Source of the DNA: Paraflavitalea pollutisoli
Lineage (GTDB): Bacteria; Bacteroidota; Bacteroidia; Chitinophagales; Chitinophagaceae
DNA length: 64,000 nucleotides
Assembly: GCF_029360705.1 (NCBI RefSeq)
Contig: NZ_JARKMX010000001.1
Span: 124,001-188,000 of the forward strand
Direction: 5' to 3'
The translations under genes were made by a program, and so were the position numbers. This document shows, one piece after another, positions 7,758 through 17,140 of this stretch (positions are counted from its first letter, which is position 1; each line of letters starts with the position of its first letter). The notes beneath the pieces were generated by a model. The model saw nothing but the letters and a program-made list of their open reading frames with translations, made no database searches and was not told the origin of the DNA.

Positions 7758-10601
7758 ATGAGTCAAAAAGTATTTCTTCTCGACGCCTACGCACTGGTAT
7801 TTCGCGCCTATTACGCGCTGATCCGCAATCCACGTATCACTTCAAAAGGAAAGAATACGAATGCGCAGTTCGGTTTTACCAACACGTTGCTCGACCTGCT
7901 CAATAATCAAAAACCTTCCCATATGGCCGTGGCCTTCGATACCCATGCGCCGACGGAACGCCATACTGAGTTTGCTGACTATAAAGCAAACCGCCAGGAA
8001 GCCCCCGAAGACCTCACGGCCTCTATTCCCGATATCAAAAAGATCATACGCGGCTTTAATATTCCCATTGTGGAACTGGACGGCTACGAAGCGGATGATG
8101 TGATCGGCACCCTTAGCAAACAAGCGGCCAAAGAGGGTTTTGAAGTATACATGGTAACGCCCGATAAGGACTATGGTCAATTGGTGGAAACCAATATCAA
8201 GATCTACAAACCCGGTTACCAGGGAGGCGACGCGGAGATCCTGGGTGCAGAAGAGGTCTGCGCAAAATGGAATATCAAAGAAGTTCACCAGGTTATCGAC
8301 ATTCTCGGACTGATGGGTGACGCTGTGGACAATATCCCAGGTATTGCCGGTGTAGGTGAAAAAACGGCTGCCAAGCTGTTGAATGAATACGGTACGCTCG
8401 AGAACGTGCTGAATAATGCCGACAACATAAAAGGAGCGCTGGGCGAAAAGGTACGTAATGGAAAAAATGCAGCCATCCTTTCCAAAAAGCTTGCAACGAT
8501 CATTACCGACGTCCCCGTTTCTTTTCACGCCGAGGACTTCCGTATCAAGGAATTGAATAAAGAACTGTTGCGTGAAGTATTCACCGATCTGGAATTTAAA
8601 ACAGTAGCTAAGCGCATATTAAATGAAGACATTGCTATTGTTGCGGGCAAAGCAACCGCACCGGAAGGCGTGCAAACAGATCTTTTCGGCAATGTCGTGG
8701 AAGCGAAAAAAACAGCTCCAAAAGCAGAAGTAGCCAATGACGAAGATCGGGTAGAAAGCGGAGAAGCGATTGTAGCGGGCAAGACCATACACAATACCCC
8801 GCACAAATACATCGCGATACAGGGCGAAGCAGCCATCCAGACCCTGGTTAAAGAACTGCTGGAGCAAAAGGAAGTTTGCTTTGATACGGAAACGACCAAC
8901 CTGGATGCCAACGATGCCGAAATGGTTGGCATGAGTTTCTCCTATACGACCGGCGAAGCATATTATGTACCGGTACTGGCTGGTGACGAAGCTGGAACCA
9001 AGGCCATTCTGCAAAACTTCGCACCCTTGTTTGATAAGAAAGACATTGTATGGGTTGGCCAAAACCTTAAGTACGATATGCTCGTGTTGAAATGGTATGG
9101 CTATGAACTGAAAGGGGAAACCTTCGATACCATGCTTGCCCATTATGTCATCGAGCCGGATGGTAAACGCAGCATGGATATCATGAGTGCACAGTATCTG
9201 GGATACGAACCCGTTCATATCGATGAACTGATCGGAAAGAAAGGTAAGAACCAGGGCAATATGCGTGACGTGCCCCTCGATAAGATAACCGACTATGCCG
9301 CCGAAGATGCCGACATCACACTACAGCTGAAGCAGATCTTTGCCCCCCAACTTAAAAGCAAAGAGGTAGAGAAGGTATTCGCCGAGGTAGAGAATCCGCT
9401 GGTCAAGGTGCTGACAGATATGGAGTTTGAAGGCGTCCGGATCGATGTGGATTTTCTGAAGGATTATTCACTGCAACTCGACAAGGAAGCCCGCCAGGCG
9501 GAAGAGAACGTGTACCAACAGGCCGGACTTAAATTCAATCTGGCGTCGCCCAAGCAATTGGGGGAAGTGTTGTTTGAAAAGCTAAAGCTGGACCCTAAAG
9601 CAAAGAAAACCAAAACAGGTCAGTATGCTACCGGTGAGGATGTTTTGCTGAAGCTGGCCGGGGAGAACAAAATCGTGGAAGACATCCTTGCCTTCCGCGA
9701 GCTGACCAAGCTGAAATCGACCTATGTAGATGCCTTGCCGGAAATGATCAACCGTAAAACCGGAAGGGTCCATACCTCCTACGCCCAGGCAGTGGCAGTT
9801 ACCGGCCGTTTATCCAGCAATAATCCCAACCTGCAAAACATTCCTGTACGTACGGAAAGGGGTAAGGAGATCCGCAAGGCCTTTATTCCGCGAGACAGTA
9901 ACCACGTATTGCTTTCCGCCGACTATTCGCAGATCGAGTTGCGGATCGTGGCCGCCATATCCGGCGACCCCGCCATGTGTGATGCGTTCAAAAACGCCCG
10001 GGATATCCACACAGCCACAGCGGCCAAGGTATATGGTGTAGACGAGAAGGATGTGACCAAGGAAATGCGCTATAAAGCCAAGAGCGTAAATTTCGGGATT
10101 ATCTATGGCCAAGGAGCTTTTGGACTTGCCGATAATCTTGGCATCAGCAGAACCGAAGCGAAAGAGATCATCGATAATTACAAGAAGCAATTTGCCAATA
10201 TCCAGAAGTACATGGATGACACGATCAATTTTGCCCGGGAGACAGGATACGTTCAAACACTGATGGGACGTAAACGTTGGCTGCGTGACATCAACTCCTC
10301 CAACTTTACGGTAAGAGGATTTGCTGAGCGAAACGCCATCAATTCGCCTATCCAGGGTACTGCTGCCGATATGATCAAACTGGCTATGACGAAGATCCAC
10401 CACACCTTCAAGGAGCATAAGTTCAAGTCGAAGATGATCCTCCAGGTGCATGATGAATTGATCTTCGACGCTACCCGTGAGGAAGCAGAGATCATCAAAC
10501 CGATTATCGTGGAGTGTATGCGATCTGCCTTGCCCCTACCCAATGAGGTGCCCGTAGAGGCCGAAATTGGTAGTGGGGAGAACTGGTTAGTGGCGCATTG
10601 A
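7758..10601 (+). CDS. polA: DNA polymerase I
   Basis: PolA removes RNA primers and fills repair gaps. The 947 residues carry all three domains. The 5'-3' flap exonuclease (1-290) has LLDAYALVFRAYYAL, DGYEADDVIG and LMGDAVDNIPGIAGVGEKTA. The 3'-5' proofreading exonuclease (about 350-540) seems active because FDTETTNL, QNLKYDML and YAAEDADITL keep the D-E-D-D residues. The polymerase domain has motif A (SADYSQIELR), motif B (RYKAKSVNFGIIYGQG) and motif C (QVHDELIF). A charged alanine/lysine-rich linker of about 40 residues separates the first two domains. The box TAACTTAG lies directly before the ATG, so the leader may be very short. Confidence 0.98.
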   Translation: MSQKVFLLDAYALVFRAYYALIRNPRITSKGKNTNAQFGFTNTLLDLLNNQKPSHMAVAFDTHAPTERHTEFADYKANRQEAPEDLTASIPDIKKIIRGFNIPIVELDGYEADDVIGTLSKQAAKEGFEVYMVTPDKDYGQLVETNIKIYKPGYQGGDAEILGAEEVCAKWNIKEVHQVIDILGLMGDAVDNIPGIAGVGEKTAAKLLNEYGTLENVLNNADNIKGALGEKVRNGKNAAILSKKLATIITDVPVSFHAEDFRIKELNKELLREVFTDLEFKTVAKRILNEDIAIVAGKATAPEGVQTDLFGNVVEAKKTAPKAEVANDEDRVESGEAIVAGKTIHNTPHKYIAIQGEAAIQTLVKELLEQKEVCFDTETTNLDANDAEMVGMSFSYTTGEAYYVPVLAGDEAGTKAILQNFAPLFDKKDIVWVGQNLKYDMLVLKWYGYELKGETFDTMLAHYVIEPDGKRSMDIMSAQYLGYEPVHIDELIGKKGKNQGNMRDVPLDKITDYAAEDADITLQLKQIFAPQLKSKEVEKVFAEVENPLVKVLTDMEFEGVRIDVDFLKDYSLQLDKEARQAEENVYQQAGLKFNLASPKQLGEVLFEKLKLDPKAKKTKTGQYATGEDVLLKLAGENKIVEDILAFRELTKLKSTYVDALPEMINRKTGRVHTSYAQAVAVTGRLSSNNPNLQNIPVRTERGKEIRKAFIPRDSNHVLLSADYSQIELRIVAAISGDPAMCDAFKNARDIHTATAAKVYGVDEKDVTKEMRYKAKSVNFGIIYGQGAFGLADNLGISRTEAKEIIDNYKKQFANIQKYMDDTINFARETGYVQTLMGRKRWLRDINSSNFTVRGFAERNAINSPIQGTAADMIKLAMTKIHHTFKEHKFKSKMILQVHDELIFDATREEAEIIKPIIVECMRSALPLPNEVPVEAEIGSGENWLVAH

Positions 10602-10685
10602 TCGCTTGTGCACATGGCTATTAGTGGGGTTTGCAGCAGGCAAGCCCTCTCAGGCCCACTTCATAAACAAACGCAATTATTATAT

Positions 10686-10712
10686 AAGGAGCTTCTGGCT
10701 CCTTTTTCTTTT
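10686..10712 (+). terminator. Intrinsic terminator of polA
   Basis: The stem AAGGAGC / GCTCCTT with a small loop is followed by TTTCTTTT. It lies between polA and the convergent gene. Confidence 0.8.
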
Positions 10713-10731
10713 GGAGCAAATGGGTTGATTA

Positions 10732-11145
10732 TTACTGAAGTCCGTTGGTGGCTTTATATTGTTCCAGCGCTTTCTGTATCTTTTTATGATAGATCAACTG
10801 ATCGTCGAGACTTGAATTGAGTAACTGAAGATCAAAATTGCGCGGATTTCGTGCACGGACAAGGAACAGATTTTCCTCGGCTAACACTTCTTCGCGTGCA
10901 TCCTCCAGCTCCACGATCTTTTTACGAAAGGTTGCCTGATTCATAAAAGGTTGATCGAGGAGGTTGTATTGCTCCGCAAACTGCCGGATCTCGGGAATCA
11001 AGTGGCGGTTTAAGGCCGCTACTTTCTCAAACTTGGCAATCAGCTCCTTACGTTGCCTGGCGGGCTTTAGCAGAAATACTGGTCTGTAAAAGGCAAAATA
11101 TCCTACCACCACTGCGACCAACAAAATTATCGATACCGGTTCCAT
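10732..11145 (-). CDS. Membrane-anchored coiled-coil protein, unknown function
   Basis: I do not recognise this protein. Its 137 residues have one N-terminal hydrophobic segment (ILLVAVVVGYFAFYRPVFLL) followed by a charged, mostly helical domain of about 110 residues (RQRKELIAKFEKVAALNRHL, then KKIVELEDAREEVLAEENLF). That fits a single-pass inner-membrane protein with a cytoplasmic helical part. The ATG at 11145 is chosen over an in-frame TTG three codons upstream. It converges on polA and has a non-coding gap behind it. Codon use and the clean frame support a real gene. Confidence 0.7.
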   Translation of the reverse strand: MEPVSIILLVAVVVGYFAFYRPVFLLKPARQRKELIAKFEKVAALNRHLIPEIRQFAEQYNLLDQPFMNQATFRKKIVELEDAREEVLAEENLFLVRARNPRNFDLQLLNSSLDDQLIYHKKIQKALEQYKATNGLQ

Positions 11146-11714
11146 GTTAAGCAATCGTAATTAATAAATACCAATAACAATTTAAAAGATACGATTATTT
11201 ATCATGCGAAAGCTATGCCACAGTTAAGAATACCCGTTTTCCACATTTCCTATCCATCAACCCAACGCTTCGTGTAGACACGCCTTTGAAGCACATACCC
11301 GTAACCGGCCCCAACGTTGGGGGCCATGGCAGTGCAACAGCGTGCAGTACCGGGCGCATTATCTTGCTTATTGACTGGCAGCCAGACAGGATAATCTCAC
11401 CATTGCGTCGATACTCTCTGACATCCGGATCTTCGAGCAGTTCTACATTTTTAGCCCATTGGCCGTAACGCGCACCCTCAATGCAGCAAGACAAGCCTCC
11501 ATCTAACGCCTTCCGTAGGTGCGAGGAAGATATATCAATAGTCGATTTACAGGCGAGGGCTTGCTACCGTGAAACTGCCGGCACAGTAAATGTTGAAAAG
11601 GCGATGGCGGAACCATTACCAATAAAAAACGGCTGCCGGATTTTTACATCGGCAGCCGTTGTATGCACGGTAAATATGGTCCATTAACTTGCTGATAAAA
11701 CACGGTTGTACCGA
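11146..11714. other. Non-coding gap with terminator and a short palindrome
   Basis: No supported gene is seen. A perfect 14-bp palindrome, CCCCAACGTTGGGG, lies at 11309-11322. A minus-strand open frame at 11213-11494 has no family resemblance and no start context, and is not called. The terminator of the MscS gene lies at the right end. Confidence 0.5.
11625..11660 (-). terminator. Intrinsic terminator of the MscS-family gene
   Basis: On the minus strand the perfect 11-bp stem AACGGCTGCCG / CGGCAGCCGTT is followed by TTTTATT. It lies about 55 bp after the stop at 11715. Confidence 0.85.
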
Positions 11715-14132
11715 TCAACCTATCTTCAGGTTGACGGCCTCCAGCTTTTCATGAAGCAGGAGTAAAACCTGGCTTTTTGCTTCTTCGGCCTTGAAAACAT
11801 CGGCGCACCAGAAATAGGCCTTCAGGTCGAAACCATCGTCGTTCACTTTGGTGAACAGCACCTGGGGTTCGCGGTAATCCGATACATATTTCGACTCCTG
11901 GATGGCCTTTTTTACTGCGGTGGACACCACTTCCATATCACGACTGCCACTTACTGAAAGCTCCATATCCAGCCTCATCTGTGTATTGGTGTGTGTCCAG
12001 TTGACGATCTGTTGCGACAGTATATCGCCATTGGGAATGATCACTTCGGCGCCATCGGCCGTCAGCAAAGTACTGGAGCGCAAGCCTATCTCCCGAACGC
12101 GGCCCGTCTTATCTCCTACTTCTACCGAGTCACCGATCTGTAGCGGACGATCGAAAATGAGGATGATACCCGATACAAAGTTATTCACGATATTCTGCAA
12201 GCCCAGACCGATACCTACACCCAAGGCACCTAACACGATGGTAATCTTATCTACCGGCACCCCTGAAGCTGCCACTGCCAGGAAGTATCCCAGGCAAAGA
12301 AGTACCAAGCGCGCAATCAGCAGGCGGGACCGCTGGCTCTTGTCGTGTACTTCATCGTCATTGCCGGTATCTCCAAAGAAATACCCTACGTATCGTTGCA
12401 GTAGATGGGCGATCCAGATGATCAGGAAAAATAGCAATACCCCTCCTACGGTAAAGGTGGCATTGCCGATAGCCCTGGAACTGGTCAGGAATTCAGAGAG
12501 CCCCGTCAGCACAGTGGTATACACATTGAGGTTGGTGGTAAAAACGATCATCCACAACACGACTACCAGGAAAAGCAGGGGTTTACGGAAACCGTTGAGG
12601 ACAGGCTGAAAATCCATGCGTGTCTGAATGCCGCGCTTAATACGGCCGGTTACGATCTGCAGGATAATCGCTTCCATGAATATTTTGCTGAACACCGCGA
12701 GGCCCACCGCTTGGGTGAAGGAGAAGATCGCTGCGTTGCCCAGGATCTGTGCCAGCGAAAAGCGGCCAAAAAGGTTACAGAGGATCGACAGTACGTTCAT
12801 CACATTGTGCAGGATTATTATGAACCGCAGGAAACCCCGCAGGCTCAAATGGTCTTTCATCCGGGAAAGGAAGCGCATACCAAATACCACCGATAGCACA
12901 TTCAGGAGTATGAGCCAAGCCCGTTGCCAGAATCCCGGATCTACGATATGGTGTGTAAAAGAGAAACAGATGTACAACAAGGCGATGCCTACCCAGGCCC
13001 AAAAAAGATTACGTGGCCATTTTTTCCAGCAGATGATCGTGAGAATAACGAGCAGCAGGAACTGCATGGATTCGATATAGGCTGCCGGGGCGTGCAGATC
13101 GAACAAGGGTGCAATGGAAAACATGATCACAAAGCTGGAAACGATGTATCCACTGGGCAGGTATTCGAAATCGAGGTCGTGGATAGCCGGAAGTGCCTTG
13201 TACTTCTTTAGTGTGCGGATATTGCGGTAGATCCAGAAAAAGAACAACAGGCCTATCAGCAGAAGAAACAGCCTTTTGTTGCCGCTGTCTTCGAAGTAAT
13301 ACCGCAGGGCTTTTCTTTCTCCTTCGTAAGCTTTGCCAAATGAAGAGCGGGCACTGGCACTGAGGTCATGTTCATCTTTTTCCCACAGGTAATTGTATTC
13401 CTTGCCAAAGATCCGGGAGGCTGAGGTGTTTAATAGTGTATTTACCTTCTCGAGCAATTGTGCCGTGGTAATTGCATTGGAAGAGTTGCGTGTCTGCAAC
13501 AGGTTGATCTCAGCGATGCTCTCCCGCAGGTGTCGGGTGCTCTTGCGCCAGTTCTCCCGCATATCCTTCAATTGTGTACTAAACTCCTGTCTCAATACCG
13601 AATCCCGCATCAACTGACGGAGAACTGTGTCGGTAATGAGCGTCCGCATGGAGCCCCGAAGGCTTTCGAGCCTTTTTTCCGTACTGTCGAGCAATTCGCG
13701 ATGGTCTTTGAGCTCGCGCTGCATATTCAGCAGCAAGCTCCGAAAGACCTGCAGGTTGCGCAGGTTGAGCGCACGGCTATTGTTGACGATATTGTCTTTG
13801 AGTACTGTGAGCACGGTATCGGCATTGGCAAGCTGGTCTTTCACCTGCCCGACAGCCAGCCCCAGTTCACTCTTGTTGTCGATATTATCCAGCACCACGT
13901 AGGTTTTCTCGATCTGCAGCTGGTAATCGCTTGAGGTTAGTTTGGCCGAATCGGCAAATAAGGCTCCCATACCACCACGCCGTGGCCTGCTGGTATCTGA
14001 GGGGTTGCGGGTGGAGTCGGCGTGGCCGGATGGTTTTTCCTGTCTGAATCTGGCTGAATCTTGTGCATGGGTGGTCAGGGTGAGTACTAAAAGGATAACA
14101 CCTGCCACCAGGTGGCGAAAGCGGTTTTTCAT
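11715..14132 (-). CDS. Large MscS-family mechanosensitive channel
   Basis: Small-conductance mechanosensitive channels release solutes on hypo-osmotic shock. This is a long, MscK/YbdG-like form of 805 residues. It has a signal peptide (ending LTLTTHAQ), a periplasmic coiled-coil domain of roughly 250 residues, several membrane segments, and the conserved MscS pore and beta domain near the C-terminus. The pore helix is rich in glycine and alanine (VLGALGVGIGLGLQNIVNNFVSG), followed by FDRPLQIGDSVEV, RSSTLLTADGAEVIIPNGDI and a C-terminal alpha-beta domain. The ATG at 14132 starts a good signal peptide; a frame 23 codons longer does not. It is monocistronic. Confidence 0.92.
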   Translation of the reverse strand: MKNRFRHLVAGVILLVLTLTTHAQDSARFRQEKPSGHADSTRNPSDTSRPRRGGMGALFADSAKLTSSDYQLQIEKTYVVLDNIDNKSELGLAVGQVKDQLANADTVLTVLKDNIVNNSRALNLRNLQVFRSLLLNMQRELKDHRELLDSTEKRLESLRGSMRTLITDTVLRQLMRDSVLRQEFSTQLKDMRENWRKSTRHLRESIAEINLLQTRNSSNAITTAQLLEKVNTLLNTSASRIFGKEYNYLWEKDEHDLSASARSSFGKAYEGERKALRYYFEDSGNKRLFLLLIGLLFFFWIYRNIRTLKKYKALPAIHDLDFEYLPSGYIVSSFVIMFSIAPLFDLHAPAAYIESMQFLLLVILTIICWKKWPRNLFWAWVGIALLYICFSFTHHIVDPGFWQRAWLILLNVLSVVFGMRFLSRMKDHLSLRGFLRFIIILHNVMNVLSILCNLFGRFSLAQILGNAAIFSFTQAVGLAVFSKIFMEAIILQIVTGRIKRGIQTRMDFQPVLNGFRKPLLFLVVVLWMIVFTTNLNVYTTVLTGLSEFLTSSRAIGNATFTVGGVLLFFLIIWIAHLLQRYVGYFFGDTGNDDEVHDKSQRSRLLIARLVLLCLGYFLAVAASGVPVDKITIVLGALGVGIGLGLQNIVNNFVSGIILIFDRPLQIGDSVEVGDKTGRVREIGLRSSTLLTADGAEVIIPNGDILSQQIVNWTHTNTQMRLDMELSVSGSRDMEVVSTAVKKAIQESKYVSDYREPQVLFTKVNDDGFDLKAYFWCADVFKAEEAKSQVLLLLHEKLEAVNLKIG

Positions 14133-14332
14133 CTGTTGATTTTTTGCTGACGCTAATCTATAAAAAGATGGGAGGATGTGGGGATTTTTTACGGGGAACA
14201 CTTTAAAGCATTTAACATATTTGTCAGCTTCTTGAACGGCGACGAACCAATTGGAAAGGATGGTGCAGATTTTCGAAATCTGGTATCGTCCATTATATAT
14301 TGATTTAATTTCACCGGTCTAAATTGCCAGCT

Positions 14333-14830
14333 ATGCCTATTAAGCCGATCCGTATTTTTATCACCGGAGGAACATTCGACAAGGAGTATAATGAATTGAA
14401 CGGCCAGTTATTCTTTAAAGACACACAAATGCATGATCTGCTGGAAATGGGCCGAAACAAGGTGCCGGTGGTGATCAGGACCCTGATGATGATCGATAGC
14501 CTGGATATGACGGCTGAAGACCGTGATCTGATCAAACACCAGTGTGTACAGTGTGAAGAAGACAAGATCATCATCACCCACGGAACCGATACCATGGCTA
14601 TTACGGCCAAGGTGCTCGCTGAGCACATTAAGAACAAGACGGTGGTCCTCACCGGCGCGATGATCCCCATTAAGTTTGGTAGCTCTGACGGACTGTTTAA
14701 TATGGGCTGCGCCATGGCTTTCGTGCAGTCGCTGCCTCCCGGCGTATATGTAGCTATGAATGGCCGCTTTTTCAACTGGGACAATGTTCGCAAGAACCGC
14801 CAGACAGGGATTTTTGAGGAGATTGAGTAG
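14333..14830 (+). CDS. Half-length asparaginase-domain protein
   Basis: The 165 residues match only the N-terminal (catalytic) domain of type I/II L-asparaginases. Motif 1 is ITGGTFDKEY with the nucleophile-position threonine, motif 2 is THGTDTM with the second Thr/Asp pair, and LTGAMIPI follows. A full asparaginase is about 330-350 residues and also has a C-terminal dimer domain that completes the active site, which is absent here. The frame is clean to a normal stop, so this is a stand-alone short form rather than a truncation by frameshift. Activity is uncertain. The ATG at 14333 is preferred to a TTG three codons earlier. Confidence 0.85.
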   Translation: MPIKPIRIFITGGTFDKEYNELNGQLFFKDTQMHDLLEMGRNKVPVVIRTLMMIDSLDMTAEDRDLIKHQCVQCEEDKIIITHGTDTMAITAKVLAEHIKNKTVVLTGAMIPIKFGSSDGLFNMGCAMAFVQSLPPGVYVAMNGRFFNWDNVRKNRQTGIFEEIE

Positions 14831-14988
14831 TTTGGTATCCACAAGGCGTATAGCCTTTGTGGTTGCCACGAACAACACAGATTAGCTTTTCCACAATTAA
14901 TTTTGACTTACCTTACAGGAGCGCTGCCACAGCCTGTTCTGTAGGGATATTACAGGTCTACCGGCATACATTACCTAAATCGTCAACA

Positions 14989-15270
14989 TTGTCTGGCTTT
15001 TTTGCTCCTGATAAGAAACGTCATTTTTATGTTGGTATCCTCATGGGCTTTGTATTGCAGGCCATGGGGTACTGGTTGTGGCCAGGCCAACCGGGCATCG
15101 TGATCGTATCGGTATTCTTGTTGGGGATCTTCATCAGCTATGGATTTGAACTATTCTCCAAAGTGACGGGTTGGGGCATCTATGATTTCATGGATGCGGT
15201 GTTTTCTGCCATTGGCAGTGTACTGGGTCAGGGGTTGGCCATCCTGTTGTGGAGCCTGTTTTCAAGATGA
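14989..15270 (+). CDS. Small VanZ-like/uncharacterised membrane protein
   Basis: The family is not firmly recognised. From a probable TTG start at 14989 the product has 93 residues: APDKKRHFYVG, then three hydrophobic segments (GILMGFVLQAMGYWL, GIVIVSVFLLGIFISYGFELF, VFSAIGSVLGQGLAILLWSLF) joined by a short GWGIYDFMDA loop. Similar small proteins that begin with a DKxxHF segment and contain a YDFxDA loop occur in Bacteroidota as predicted membrane proteins. No ATG is available upstream in frame, so the start is uncertain. A TAATTTTG box at 14898-14905 would give a leader of about 77 nt. Confidence 0.6.
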   Translation: MSGFFAPDKKRHFYVGILMGFVLQAMGYWLWPGQPGIVIVSVFLLGIFISYGFELFSKVTGWGIYDFMDAVFSAIGSVLGQGLAILLWSLFSR

Positions 15271-15295
15271 TTTGCTTATTTTCGGCGGTGGAAAT

Positions 15296-15724
15296 ATGAT
15301 ACAGAAAAAGAAAGTAGACGTAGATGTGATCAAGGATGTGCTGGATGCTATGCTCGTGGCCCGGCCCGATTCTACCTTTGTCAAAAGCCTGGCCTTCCAA
15401 TACGAGGAGCGGGGCGGATTGAGTAAAAAGCAACTGGAGGGTCTTTATCAGAAAGCGTTGAAAGTGGAGGGCATTCCCGAAAACAAACTAGCGACCCTCG
15501 AGGCTGTCATTCGTAAAAAGCCAACCAAATATAAATCGGCACCACCGCCCCCAAAGCCGTTTTACCAGAAAGATGAGCGGGTGGGACAGATGATCGATGC
15601 CATCCTGGCCAAATATCCCCAACACAAACGGGTACTGTTCTTTCTCAATAAATACAACAACAACGAAACCCTGGCACCCGGCGAGGTGACCGAACTTGAG
15701 AAATTCCACCGCCTGCTGAAGTAG
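15296..15724 (+). CDS. Conserved hypothetical protein
   Basis: I do not recognise the function. The 142-residue product is soluble and basic. The N-terminal part (VIKDVLDAMLVARPDSTFVK, then GLSKKQLEGLYQKALKV) and the C-terminal part (RVGQMIDAILAKYPQHKRVL, then TLAPGEVTELEKFHRLLK) look helical, with a proline-rich hinge (SAPPPPKPF) between them. The start at 15296 (MIQKKKVDVD) is chosen because upstream codons overlap the preceding membrane-protein gene in another frame. The 25-bp gap suggests co-transcription with that gene. Confidence 0.7.
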   Translation: MIQKKKVDVDVIKDVLDAMLVARPDSTFVKSLAFQYEERGGLSKKQLEGLYQKALKVEGIPENKLATLEAVIRKKPTKYKSAPPPPKPFYQKDERVGQMIDAILAKYPQHKRVLFFLNKYNNNETLAPGEVTELEKFHRLLK

Positions 15725-15827
15725 TCGCTATTTAACAGGTTTCTGTCAGAAGAAGTTGTTAAACAACCCTCCCTGGCCTTTTAATATTGGCGAGCCGCTA
15801 TTATCTTGGCGTTCATATCCATCCGTT

Positions 15828-17138
15828 ATGGTTAGAACACTACTCGTAGCCTCTACATTGGTATTATTCTCCCTAAGCTGTAAAAAAGAAACCCGGTATG
15901 AGGCTGTTGCCCTGGATCTCCGCATCTCGGAGGTGGTGAACGACTCGACGATCAGGTTTCAATGGAAAGCACTACCCGACAAAGACGTTAAAGCGTATCG
16001 ACTTTTACGCTCCGGCCGGCATATAAGCTGGTGGCAATCGGCCTATCGAACCGACACGATCCCTATCCTGCATTATCATGAAGGTTTGCGAATCCAGGAG
16101 TCCGTGCCCCTTGGTAACAAGTTTACCTATCAGTTGGAGGTAGAGACCAAGTCGGGGTTATTTAGGTCGAATGAGGTGATCCACGAGCGCAAGCAGGGAT
16201 CGTTTTATGGGCTGGTTCAGGATGTTGTGGTTGATACCGTCCGAAAATATGCTTATGTGATTGGACACTGGACGGGGACGATCGCGCAATATAAATACCA
16301 GGAAAACCTACGTGTCAAAGAGTTGACAATTCCCGGCAACATTGGGTATTGTTCCATAGCAGATGTAAATGGCCAGCCTGAATTGTATGTGCCACGCCAT
16401 GATGGCTGGGTTGATATCTACCATGGCGTATCACTTGAGCTTGAAGATAGACTCTATGTGGGAGGGCAAAAAGTCACCTCCGTAATCTACCACAACAATT
16501 TGCTGTTTGTTTCCACTTCGGATAGCGCACTCGTTGGGGGGTCGCAGCTTCCCACCAAAGTATTCCGACGCGATACCAAAGCGTTGGTGGAACGGGTAAG
16601 CGGATACATCAATACGCGCTTTCTATTAATACCAGGCAGCGGTCAACGTACCGAGCTTGTTGGCGTAGTGAACGATTATCCCAACCGGGCCTTTGTACGA
16701 AACTCATTCGATCAAACCGGAAAACTGCTTCCCGAACGTAGTAAATATATCAGTGCCGGAAATGCTCAGGTGGATATTTTTCAGGTGGCGCCAAATGGCA
16801 AACATTTCGTGAGTGGGGGTAATGGGATGGTTTATGATACCTCACTAATCTACCGCTACAACCTGTATGTTAACCGTCCCAATCAGCTCCCAAGATCCCA
16901 TAAAGACATGGTATTCAATCAATCGGGCAGCGTTGTGTATTGCTCCAGGGAGTATCAGACCACCATTGAAACCTATGATTTTGGTTCCGGTGCACAAACT
17001 GGTGTATTGACCACGTCGCTCTATCCTGCCAAGCTTTTCACCGATGGCAAACAGCTATACTCCATTCTATCCGACCAAACTGGCAGAACAAGTGAAACGA
17101 TCCACTCCAACTACTACATACAAAAAATCAATTTTTAG
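15828..17138 (+). CDS. Lipoprotein with Fn3-like and beta-propeller-like domains
   Basis: The 436 residues begin with an SPII signal (MVRTLLVASTLVLFSLSC, Cys about 18), so this should be an outer-membrane or periplasmic lipoprotein. Next comes a fibronectin-III-like domain (about 25-125; IRFQWKALPDKDVKAYRLLR). The rest is beta-rich with repeated blade-like strands (for example VVDTVRKYAYVIGHWTGTIA), compatible with a propeller of the YVTN/quinoprotein type. There is no catalytic motif. The following gene starts 2 bp after its stop, so the two lipoproteins are probably co-expressed and may act together at the surface. Function is unknown. Confidence 0.75.
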   Translation: MVRTLLVASTLVLFSLSCKKETRYEAVALDLRISEVVNDSTIRFQWKALPDKDVKAYRLLRSGRHISWWQSAYRTDTIPILHYHEGLRIQESVPLGNKFTYQLEVETKSGLFRSNEVIHERKQGSFYGLVQDVVVDTVRKYAYVIGHWTGTIAQYKYQENLRVKELTIPGNIGYCSIADVNGQPELYVPRHDGWVDIYHGVSLELEDRLYVGGQKVTSVIYHNNLLFVSTSDSALVGGSQLPTKVFRRDTKALVERVSGYINTRFLLIPGSGQRTELVGVVNDYPNRAFVRNSFDQTGKLLPERSKYISAGNAQVDIFQVAPNGKHFVSGGNGMVYDTSLIYRYNLYVNRPNQLPRSHKDMVFNQSGSVVYCSREYQTTIETYDFGSGAQTGVLTTSLYPAKLFTDGKQLYSILSDQTGRTSETIHSNYYIQKINF

Positions 17139-17140
17139 TC

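Noticed and set aside
11213-11494. Minus-strand 93-codon frame between two minus-strand genes
   Set aside because: It contains the CCCCAACGTTGGGG palindrome, shows no domain and is not needed to explain the terminator, which belongs to the MscS gene further on.
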